From Caulochytrium protostelioides (Eukaryota; Chytridiomycota; Caulochytriomycetes; Caulochytriales; Caulochytriaceae): a DNA stretch of 64,000 nucleotides. Made by a program: the position numbers and the translations under genes. Location: assembly GCA_003615045.1 (NCBI GenBank), contig ML014122.1, positions 87,469 to 151,468 of the forward strand, written 5' to 3'. This document shows positions 1 to 8,798 of the stretch, piece by piece; positions within the stretch are counted from its first letter, which is position 1; every line of letters starts with the position of its first letter. Under the pieces are notes generated by a model, which saw only the letters and a program-made list of their open reading frames with translations, did not search any database and was not told where the DNA came from.

Positions 1-3000
1 GGCCGTGGCGACCTTGAGCGCGGCCTGGGGCACAAGCACGCCGTGCGGCTGCGGCGCACGCGACTCTTGCGAATGCGGGATCGCCGGGTCTGCGGGGATC
101 GTCTCGATGTGGGTCTGGCGGTCCACGGCGATGTAGGCGCAGGCCTGGCGGTCGAGGCGGGCCCGGCCCGTCACGATTCCGCTTGCCCAGTGGCCCATCA
201 GCTCCAGCACGCTGCCCGGGTCAAAGAACTGCTGCAGTAGCTCGCGCGTGTCCGTCACAGCGCTCCATGTCGACGGTAGCGTCGTCGTCGTCGTCGGCGG
301 CGGCGTCGTCGGCGGCGGCGACGGCAGTGCGTCGGCATGGAGCGCGCGGCCCGCCGGACGGTTAATGTCGCCGTTGCTGCCGCCGCCGCTGCTCGACGGC
401 CGGCCCCCGAGGATGGGCGACGGCACCAGGGGCGTTCCGGGACTGAGTGTGAGCTCCGGTGAGCCCTTGAGCAGGGGCGACGGCAGGGGCACCTGGCAGA
501 CGTGGTCGGTGGGCACAGGCACGTAGCTGAGCCACTGGAGCATCGTCTTGACGCCGCGGAAATCATTGCTGACGACGACGTGCGAGACGCCGTTGGCGCC
601 CATGACCGCGGGCCCGCCGAGCTGGAGGTTGCTCGTGTACACGGCGCGGCCAAGCACCTTGTTGAGCGCCGTGGCGCCCGTGAGCAACAACGGCGCGCTG
701 GCGACCTGGACAACGCGCTGGCCTAGCCGCGCGAGGTACGCGCCAATCCCGACCGATCGGCACGTGACGAGTGTGATGGTGAACACGGACTCGTAGGCCT
801 TGGCCGTCTCGGCTGCGATCATGGCGGAGCCACTCAGATTCTCGACGCCGATGGGCGAGCCACGGTCGCCGAGCACAGCCGTGATCTTGTGCACCGAGCG
901 GCTGCCATAGGTAACGATCTCGGTCTGGACAACGTCGGCGGCTGCGGCACCGAGCTGCGCCATGTCCTCGTCCGAGAGGAAGAGGAAGGCGTGGCCGCGG
1001 TCCGGGTCGTCGGGGTCGTTCCATGCGATCTGCATCTTGTCCATGACGGCGCTGATGACGCCCATGCGTGCGCCGCTGTTGGCGCTCAGGTAGAGCCGCG
1101 GCAGGCGGTGCTGCCGCGCGTACCGTGACGCCGCCGCGAAGAGCTCGTGCTCGGGCACGCTCATGGCGCCGCCCTGCCACGTAATGTCGTTCGCAATGAC
1201 GACGACGTCGCGGCCGGACGGACACTCAGGGGTACACAGCGTCATGCGCCACACGACGACGCCGCAGGTGTTCTCGCCAACCGCGCGGCGTACGGGCACC
1301 AGCACGCCGTCGGCATCGAGGGCCATCTCTTGGGCCACGACCATCTCGGCGAGCTCCGGCGTCGGGCCCACCGGGTTCCCCTCGGGCGCGCCGCCACGCG
1401 ACGGCGTCGCGGGCCGGTGCGGGTGGTGCATCCAGGCACCCTGGACGCCGCGGCGGAAGAGGTCAATGAAGTCATAGACGAAAGTCGTGCCCATCTGCTG
1501 CGCGAGGTTGCGGCGCGACGAGAGGACCGTCTTGCCCTGCGGGCTCTGGAACGGCAGGATCTTGTTGTGGAGCGGCGCGTCGTCGCCGCAGAGCGACACG
1601 AGCCGGGCGCGGCCGCCGCTGGTGCCGCCGTGGTCGCCCGGCGCTTCCTCGCGGTAGACGTGGATGCTGGCGGACATGCCGGAGGTCGAGTCGATCATGA
1701 AGCGGACGGGGGAGCCTTCGGGCGTCAGGCGGCGGAAGCGGATGTCGGCGCACGGCATGCGCAGGTGCCACAGCATGGGGCCGTGCAGCAGCAGTAGCTT
1801 CGAGATGGCGTTGGCGGCTTCGTCGAGGGTCATGTCGAGATCGGCGAGGATGTGGATCGACAGGTGGTGGCCGGCGCCGCGCAGGGTGGCCGTGCCGAGC
1901 ACCTCGAGGGTGCCGATGATGTCCGAGAGCAGGCGGTCGCCCTCGCGGGCGAAGGTGTGACGTAGGTCCTGCGTGGGCCGCGGCGGATAGAGGAGGGCGC
2001 GCACAAAGATGCGGTCCTTGTCGCCGAGGGCGGCGTGGCGGCCGCGGTAGATATGGAACCGCGAGCCGTCCGTGGAGAGCCGCTCGAGCTGGTAGTCCTT
2101 CAAGCGCCACAGCTCCAGTTCCCGAGCGAGGGCGGGGTCCACGTGGCGGATGGCGGCGTCCTCCATCCAGACCACGGCAGCGCGCGCCGCCGACGCGCTC
2201 GATGCCGAGGGCGGCGGTGGGACCGAGGCCAGCCACGCGGCGCCCTGGTGCCCGTGAGCGTGGTGGGCGTGCGGCGGGTAGGACGGCGAAAAGCTCGTGA
2301 CGGCGGTGGCCGGCACGAACGTAAAGTAGTGCGGGATCTGGGACGGCCGCACGAGCAAGAAGGTGACGCGGAGGCAGTGGTGCAGGTGCAGCGGGATACT
2401 GGGCATCACGGACGCCGAGAGCTGCGCCGAGACGGCGTCGTCCTTCATACCGGCGAACTGCGCGTGCGGCAGCGCGATCGTGAGCATCGTCGCGAGGGGC
2501 TTGGCGGGGGCGTTCGCCGGGGTATCCGCCGTCGGCAAACACGTCCGCGGCACGATGCCGAGAATGCCCTCCAGCAGAGGCCCCACAGCCGCGAGGTTCG
2601 GGCACCAGGTCATGCACCCGACCACCACGTCCGGCGGCAGGCCGCCGGGGCTCTCGGGCGTCGCGGCGGGGTGGCCGCTCGCCGCGGCTGGTGTGTCGGT
2701 GCTGGTGTTGCTGCCACTGCCGCCGCCAGCGATGGCGGCGGCCGGCATTAGGGGCGTCACGGGTGGGTCCAGGTCTAGCGTCTCGAGGGACGCGACCGAG
2801 CCGGACCGGCTGAGGGGAGCGCCGGGCTTCGACGCCGGCGTCTGGGCGGCGGACGGCGGCGCGGTGAGGGCATCAAACTTCCAGAGCAGGAACGGTTCGC
2901 GGGCATGCGGCGGCGCGGCGCGGCCCCAGAAGCGGTAGGCCTCGGCGACGGCGATCTGGCGCATGGGCAGCACGTGGCGGATGTACACCTGGAACGCGGT

Positions 3001-6000
3001 GACGCGGAGCCGGAGGTCCGCGTGGTCAAAGAAGTTGGGCAGCAGGTCGAGGATCGAGAAGGACGCGCGCTCAGTGATATCGACGAGACGGTCGGCGGCG
3101 CCGAGCGCGATCGGCATGAGCCCCGTCATCGGGTGCAGGCCGAGCGCGCTCGTGGCGCCGGGCGCGTGGCCCCGACTGGAAGCCACCGCGGCGCTGTCGG
3201 CCGAGGCCTGCGACGCGATGGAGAGGGCGGACGCGGACGCCGGAATGCCGCCGTCCCCCGGGGCCGCAGAGAGCGCGGCGGGCGGCGAGGCAGGGCCGTC
3301 GGGGGCGGCCTCCAGGGAGCGGCGCAGAGCGCGGTCCATTTCGGCGCGGCGGAAGACGTGGGGCGGCTGGCGGAGCGTGCGGACGAGTTCGCGGGCGCGC
3401 GTGACAACCTTGCGGTGGGTCTGTTCGTCGAGGCTGCTGAGTGCCTGCATCACGGGCATGAGCTGCGTGCGGTACGGGCAGAAGTCGAGGTCGGAGTGGA
3501 GGAAGTCGAGCAGGATCTTGACCAGGACTTGGCGCTGCTCGTGGGCGGCGCGGATTCGCAGGCGGTCGCGCAGCAGCGACGGGCTGCCTTGGTAGCGCTC
3601 GCGCAGCGCGCTGTACGCCGTTTCGAAGGGCCCCGCAAAGTCCGACGCAATCTGGCGGTAGTCCTCGAGGATCGCTTGCACCACGGAGAACTCGTGGCCC
3701 GACAGGCCCGCGCGGTACCGCTCGAACAGGGGCTGGAAGCCCTCGCGCATCGAGATCGGCAGCTCCTGCTGGACCCACCGCTCGAGCTGCCCCAGCTCGA
3801 TCTCGGCCTCGGGCGGGCGGTTAAGCAGCGAGGCGTGCAGCAAGGATTCGAACACGGCTAGTTTCTTTTGCGGCAGCGTCATGGTCGACACGCACTGCTG
3901 GAACTCGTAGAAGGGCACCTTCGGGTCGCGCAGCAGCGAGAACATGTGGCGCAAGATTTGGAAGTAGTCGCCGAGCCACGTCCAGCCTGCGCACAGCGCT
4001 TTGATCTGGTCGCGGACCTTGTGCCACTGCTGGTGCGCCGGGTGTGCGACCGCCAGCTCGGACGCGCTGAAGGAGGCCGGCTCCGCAGGTTGGAGGCGGT
4101 GATGGGAGGGGGCGGCTGGCGCGCGGCTCAGCACGATGGCGGCGGCGGCCTGCTCGGGCGACAGCAGCGCCGTGTTCGGCGCATTGCGCGGCGTCAGGAA
4201 GCCCACAGGACCTTCGCGCAGCGCGTTGGCGGCCGCGTCAAAGGCCCAGCTGCCCTCGAACGGCACCACCGATGACCGCGACGCCGTCGTCTGGCAACCA
4301 CCGTTGTCGTTCTCGTTGTCGTCCATCACGACGCGGGCCAGCAGCGCACCCTTGCGGATAATAGCGCCCGGGTTCTGCAGGATCTGCAGCTTGCCGCCGA
4401 TGGCGGCCGTCAGTGGCAGAATCATCTTCATGACCTCGATCTCGCAGTAGACGTCGCCCGCGCTGATCATGGCGCCGTCCGGCTGGGTGTACTGCGTGAT
4501 TTTGCCCGACGAGGGGCTGAGCAGCAGCGACGGATCGGTGTGCGACTGGACCTTGACGTACTGGTTGTTGTTGATGGCGACGCCGAGCAGCGCGCCGTCG
4601 TCGCCGACGGGGGCGCCCGACGCTTCCTGCGCGTCGGCGCTGCCGCCGCCCGCGCCTGCGTCGTCGCCTGGCGCGCCAGATTCGCCCGCATCGTCGCCGC
4701 TCCCACCGGCACCGCCGGCACCCGCGCTGGCCGCCGCCGCCGCCGCCGCTTCGCGCGCAGGGCCGCGGCTGCCGGCGCCGAACGTCGGGAAGCAGACATA
4801 TGTCGTGCCGAGGTGGATAAACAGGAACGAGTTGTCGGCGAGGCTCTTGAGGATGACGTGAATCCAGTCAGCCTGCGGCTGGCCGGCGTCGATGCCCGGC
4901 GTGACGCCGACGATGGGCGCGCCGGCGGCGCCGGTGGCGCTCGGCGCGGCGGCCGCGAGCGGGCGCAGCGCGAAGCAGTCCGCACTCGTCTTGACGACCT
5001 CCATCACGAACGCGACGTCGTCGATGATGAACTGGACCACGTGGCGCAGCGTCAGCAGCGGCTGGATGACCGCCTGCGAGGGCAGCACGCCGCGGCGCAG
5101 CAGATAGTCGAGCTGGGTGTCGTTGTGGCGCAGCGTGTTCCATGCGAGCAGGGTCGTGGCGACAAGCGCAGCGATGCGGAGGTCGGGCGGGTCGCGGGCG
5201 CCGCCCGCGGACGGGAGCATGCGCGCGGGCTGCGCGGCGTGGACCTGGCTCGGGTGCATCGTGAGCAGCGGCGCGGTGGACATCCGCGTGGCGACCGGCA
5301 GCGTGAGGAGATGATCCAGCCAGCCGGTATGGACATCGTTGCGGACGAACGCCGGGTGCTCGAGCAGCTGTACGAGAAACGGCACGGTGGTGCGGAACGC
5401 AGCGCGGATCGAGAGCTCCTTCAGCGCCAGCACGAGGTGCTTGCGGCTCTCCTCGCGGCTCTCGCCGTACGAGAACACGTGGCCAAACTGCGAGTCGCCA
5501 TACATGTGCACGGCGCCGTTGGAGGTGATCGAGAAGTAGCCCCAGACGCGGCGGTTGCTGCGGAAGTTGAGCTCCAGCAGCTTGCCCGTGTCGGGGCGGA
5601 ACCCGGCCTCGGGGTTCTCGGCCGTGATGCGCGCTGCAATCACGAACCCGCGGTACCCCGGTGGGCTCCACGACCGTCCGTCGTCCGCCTCGTCCGTCTC
5701 GTCTGTCGCCTGATGCTTGTCGGCCGCTGCCGCCGTCCACCGCGGACGCTTGCCTAGCGGCAGCGAGGAGGGCGGGCGCGAATACAACGTGCACACGTCC
5801 TGCATCTGGCCGAGCGGAATGCCCATGGCAATCATCAGCTGGACCGCGGGCAAATTGACCTCTGTGATCATCTCGGTCGTCGGGTGCTCGACCTGGAGCC
5901 GCGGATTGGCTTCCAGAAAATAGAACTGCGTCGTGGCCGGGTCGTAGAGGTACTCGAGCGTCGCGAGCGAGGTATACCCGGCGGCGACGGCGAGCTTGAC

Positions 6001-7248
6001 GGCCGCGGCCTCCATCGCGCGCAGCACGTGCGGCGGCGCAATGACGGCGGGCGCCTGCTCGATGATCTTCTGGTGGCGCCGCTGTAGCGTGCAGTCGCGC
6101 GAGAACAGCGTGATCACGTCGCCGTGCTGGTCGGCGACGACCTGGATCTCGAGGTGCCGCGCCTGCTCGACGACGCGCATGAGGAAGACGGGCGACCCGA
6201 CGACTTCGTGCTGGACCTGCCCGAACGCCGCCTCGAAGTCCCGCGGGTCGCGCACCAGCCGCATGCCCTTGCCGCCGCCGCCCTCCGACGCTTTGATCAT
6301 GATCGGGAATCCGATGCGCTCGGCGCGCGCGAGGCCCTCCTTCGCCGTCGAGACCATGGCCGACGCGTAGACGGAAGCGGGGATCGACGGCGCCGCCCAG
6401 GGATCGTCGTCATCGGCGGCGGCGGCGGCGGCGTTGAAGTTGTCGTGACCGTGGCCATGGACGGCCGTGGCAGCGGGACGAGGAGGCGCAGCCGCGCGTG
6501 GGGGCGGGTGCCCGCGCTGCTGGCGCTGGCGCTGGCGGGCGAGGTACTTGGCCACGTTCGGCAGCAGGATGTGGTCACCGGACCAGGGCACGCAGGGCAC
6601 GCCGAGCGACTGCGCGAGCAGCGTGGATGCGATCTTGTCGCCGAGCAGCCGCATGGCCGCAGCGCCCGGCCCGATGAAGGCGACGGGGCGCTCGAGCATC
6701 GCGAGGCGCTCCGGCAGGGCGGGGTTCTCGCTCGCGTAGCCCCAGCCGACCCAGACCGCGTCGACCTTGTAGCGCGAGGCCGTCTCGACAATGAGCGCCA
6801 CGTTGGCGTAGTTGTGGTTGCCCGGCCCGCCGGGGACGCTGACCACGTGGTCGACCATGCGGATGAACTCCGCGTTGCTCTGCAGATCGTCCGGCGTGCA
6901 CAGCGCCGTCAGGTGGATCAGGTGCTCATCGCCGAACGTCTCGTACGACCACTGCCGGATCGACCGCACGGCCTTGACGGCCGCGAGCCCGTTGTTCGCG
7001 AGCAGGATAGAGCGCAGCGGCCGCGTACCATCCTGCTGGTGCACAAAGTCGCGTAGCGTGCGGTCCTGCTGCGTCGGCGCCGCCATGGCCGTCGCCATGC
7101 CACTGCCACTGCCGCCACCGCTGCCGCTCTCGCCGCTGGTCGCCGCGCTCGGCGGCACGGCAGCTGCTGCTGCTGCTGCTGCCGCCGCCGCGGCCGACGA
7201 CGCCGACGATGCAGCGCCGCCCCGGGCGGCCGTGGCGGCCGTCGTCAT
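1..7248 (-). CDS. ACC1: Acetyl-CoA carboxylase, multidomain eukaryotic type (3' end outside window)
   Basis: Carboxylates acetyl-CoA to malonyl-CoA, the committed step of cytosolic fatty-acid synthesis. One frame stays open from the ATG at 7248 to base 1, giving 2416 codons without an intron. Order: Ala/Gly/Ser-rich leader (about 1-65); biotin carboxylase (about 70-645) opening with SILLANNGLAAVKAVRSIRQ, with the ATP-grasp loop GGGGKGM near 325 and NPRLQVEHPTTE; biotinyl motif EVMKM with the acceptor Lys at 941 (bases 4426-4428); ACC central region; carboxyltransferase from about 1900 with SGARMG and the TSNLQLGG block. The biotin Lys lies about 200 residues later than in yeast ACC1 (Lys735). 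The extra length is the leader and low-complexity inserts in the biotin carboxylase (about 240-300) and near the biotinyl domain. The last few hundred carboxyltransferase residues are missing only because the window ends. A later start at either Met of MATAMAAP cannot be excluded. Confidence 0.97.
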   Translation of the reverse strand, partial: MTTAATAARGGAASSASSAAAAAAAAAAAAVPPSAATSGESGSGGGSGSGMATAMAAPTQQDRTLRDFVHQQDGTRPLRSILLANNGLAAVKAVRSIRQWSYETFGDEHLIHLTALCTPDDLQSNAEFIRMVDHVVSVPGGPGNHNYANVALIVETASRYKVDAVWVGWGYASENPALPERLAMLERPVAFIGPGAAAMRLLGDKIASTLLAQSLGVPCVPWSGDHILLPNVAKYLARQRQRQQRGHPPPRAAAPPRPAATAVHGHGHDNFNAAAAAADDDDPWAAPSIPASVYASAMVSTAKEGLARAERIGFPIMIKASEGGGGKGMRLVRDPRDFEAAFGQVQHEVVGSPVFLMRVVEQARHLEIQVVADQHGDVITLFSRDCTLQRRHQKIIEQAPAVIAPPHVLRAMEAAAVKLAVAAGYTSLATLEYLYDPATTQFYFLEANPRLQVEHPTTEMITEVNLPAVQLMIAMGIPLGQMQDVCTLYSRPPSSLPLGKRPRWTAAAADKHQATDETDEADDGRSWSPPGYRGFVIAARITAENPEAGFRPDTGKLLELNFRSNRRVWGYFSITSNGAVHMYGDSQFGHVFSYGESREESRKHLVLALKELSIRAAFRTTVPFLVQLLEHPAFVRNDVHTGWLDHLLTLPVATRMSTAPLLTMHPSQVHAAQPARMLPSAGGARDPPDLRIAALVATTLLAWNTLRHNDTQLDYLLRRGVLPSQAVIQPLLTLRHVVQFIIDDVAFVMEVVKTSADCFALRPLAAAAPSATGAAGAPIVGVTPGIDAGQPQADWIHVILKSLADNSFLFIHLGTTYVCFPTFGAGSRGPAREAAAAAAASAGAGGAGGSGDDAGESGAPGDDAGAGGGSADAQEASGAPVGDDGALLGVAINNNQYVKVQSHTDPSLLLSPSSGKITQYTQPDGAMISAGDVYCEIEVMKMILPLTAAIGGKLQILQNPGAIIRKGALLARVVMDDNENDNGGCQTTASRSSVVPFEGSWAFDAAANALREGPVGFLTPRNAPNTALLSPEQAAAAIVLSRAPAAPSHHRLQPAEPASFSASELAVAHPAHQQWHKVRDQIKALCAGWTWLGDYFQILRHMFSLLRDPKVPFYEFQQCVSTMTLPQKKLAVFESLLHASLLNRPPEAEIELGQLERWVQQELPISMREGFQPLFERYRAGLSGHEFSVVQAILEDYRQIASDFAGPFETAYSALRERYQGSPSLLRDRLRIRAAHEQRQVLVKILLDFLHSDLDFCPYRTQLMPVMQALSSLDEQTHRKVVTRARELVRTLRQPPHVFRRAEMDRALRRSLEAAPDGPASPPAALSAAPGDGGIPASASALSIASQASADSAAVASSRGHAPGATSALGLHPMTGLMPIALGAADRLVDITERASFSILDLLPNFFDHADLRLRVTAFQVYIRHVLPMRQIAVAEAYRFWGRAAPPHAREPFLLWKFDALTAPPSAAQTPASKPGAPLSRSGSVASLETLDLDPPVTPLMPAAAIAGGGSGSNTSTDTPAAASGHPAATPESPGGLPPDVVVGCMTWCPNLAAVGPLLEGILGIVPRTCLPTADTPANAPAKPLATMLTIALPHAQFAGMKDDAVSAQLSASVMPSIPLHLHHCLRVTFLLVRPSQIPHYFTFVPATAVTSFSPSYPPHAHHAHGHQGAAWLASVPPPPSASSASAARAAVVWMEDAAIRHVDPALARELELWRLKDYQLERLSTDGSRFHIYRGRHAALGDKDRIFVRALLYPPRPTQDLRHTFAREGDRLLSDIIGTLEVLGTATLRGAGHHLSIHILADLDMTLDEAANAISKLLLLHGPMLWHLRMPCADIRFRRLTPEGSPVRFMIDSTSGMSASIHVYREEAPGDHGGTSGGRARLVSLCGDDAPLHNKILPFQSPQGKTVLSSRRNLAQQMGTTFVYDFIDLFRRGVQGAWMHHPHRPATPSRGGAPEGNPVGPTPELAEMVVAQEMALDADGVLVPVRRAVGENTCGVVVWRMTLCTPECPSGRDVVVIANDITWQGGAMSVPEHELFAAASRYARQHRLPRLYLSANSGARMGVISAVMDKMQIAWNDPDDPDRGHAFLFLSDEDMAQLGAAAADVVQTEIVTYGSRSVHKITAVLGDRGSPIGVENLSGSAMIAAETAKAYESVFTITLVTCRSVGIGAYLARLGQRVVQVASAPLLLTGATALNKVLGRAVYTSNLQLGGPAVMGANGVSHVVVSNDFRGVKTMLQWLSYVPVPTDHVCQVPLPSPLLKGSPELTLSPGTPLVPSPILGGRPSSSGGGSNGDINRPAGRALHADALPSPPPTTPPPTTTTTLPSTWSAVTDTRELLQQFFDPGSVLELMGHWASGIVTGRARLDRQACAYIAVDRQTHIETIPADPAIPHSQESRAPQPHGVLVPQAALKVATA

Positions 7249-8798
7249 CGCGGAATCAGGCCGGCGTGAACGAAGCGCTCAGCGGACCCCCGCTTCACCC
7301 AGGCCAAAGATCGGGCCGTCGTAATCGACTGCGTACAAGCCAGGCGGGCCAAGAACACGGTCGCCGGTACCGGGTCTAGCAGTAGGATCCGAGGAAGCCG
7401 CGCAGGATGTCGGCGGAGGTCGCGATGCAGGGAGGGAGTGAAGGGGGTGTGGCGCTGCGCCACGAGGTGTCGCCGCTATGTGCCAATACGCCCCCTCCCC
7501 ACCCCACGACGCCGGGTCGACGATGGCGGGCGCACGACGGCCCCTCCGAAGTCTCGAACGCCGCAGTCCCCGCTATGAGTGTCGCGTGTTCGTCAGGACT
7601 TCGTGCAGCCGCTGCTTATGGTGCTGCCCGTCGCCGCGAGTCGCTGCGAGCCGGCGCGGACCCGCCTGTCCCGGGAATCCTAGCGCGGCGACCGTCTGAC
7701 GACGCCACCGCAGCGTGGCCGCTCGGCCGCGAGGGACGGCGTGCGGGGCCGGCGTTGCGCCCCGGAGCGTCGGCGCGACGCGGCGCGGCAGGCCGGCCGG
7801 TTCTGCCGGCGGCACCCGCACGGATCCGCGGCGTTGGTCGCGGCGTCCGGCCGCGGCGTCTGGCTGTGGAGAGCGCCGGCTGCTCGGGCAATCCCGAATG
7901 TCAGCAGAGAAAGCGCGTAATGCGGCGCGGCCGGCGGGACGCGAAGGCGGGTGGCGCAGGTGGGTCGGGCACGAGACCCTGGCGGGTGCGGCACCGGCGC
8001 TTATGCCGGTGGCGGGCCGCTGGGCGGCGCGGCCGTCGCTCAGGGACAGGCGATAAGCACGGGCGAGCGCGAGTCATCGCCCACGGCGGAGGGACCTTCC
8101 CTCCCCGGAGCAGCCCGATGGCGCGGGGGATGTCGGAGCAGGTCGCGATGGTATCCGGAACTCCCGAAAATGCAGGTTTGACGGCGGCATCGGCGGACGT
8201 CGTGCAGCGGAAGCGAGGCAGGATGGAAGCTGAAGGGACGAGATCGCGTTGCGTACGATTCTTGTTGCGGAAGAACGTCGTCCGCTCTGGTCGTCTTGTC
8301 TTGGGTCGTCCCAGACATGATGTCCATCGTGGTGGCTCATGGACTCGTTCTCGGCTAGGTGGCATGGCTTTCCATCGCGATCTTGGCGGTATCTCTCGAC
8401 GTGGCCGGCTTTTCCACAACGACACCTCGCGCGTGGCGCCATGCCGGAAAATGCTTGACGTGAGTCTCTAGCAGAGATGTCAATCCCGCTCGGAAACACA
8501 ACCCATGAGAATCCGCCACCCGTCGATGACTGTATGTTTTCTCCCCATCGCCGTGGATGAATCGCTCGACGGAGAGGATCTCTCGGTGGTTCATGAAGCG
8601 AAACTCGCTGATATTTGGGGAAATCTGAGAACCTCTCTGTCTCTTGAGCTCGAGCTCTGTATTGAAGGATAGGATATATGGAATGGGATGAAAGATGATG
8701 GTCATCGAGGGGGGTACCGCTCGAGGGGGCTTAGCTCTAAATCATGGCATCCCATGGAAAACAAAAAGTATGAACACACAACGTACCGTCTCACGCCG
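7249..8798. other. Intergenic: ACC1 upstream region and MHYT-gene 3' flank
   Basis: Both flanking genes are on the minus strand, so this stretch holds the ACC1 promoter side and the MHYT gene 3' flank. Several ORFs of 70-350 codons cross it on both strands. They are Arg/Pro/Ala-rich, show no domain and overlap each other, as expected by chance at this GC. The part from about 8480 to 8790 is less GC-rich and fits a 3' untranslated region. I found no RNA gene or convincing TATA box. Confidence 0.6.

Noticed and set aside
7249-7463. Possible upstream ORF ending at the ACC1 start
   Set aside because: The frame overlaps the ACC1 ATG but starts with GTG and holds no ATG.
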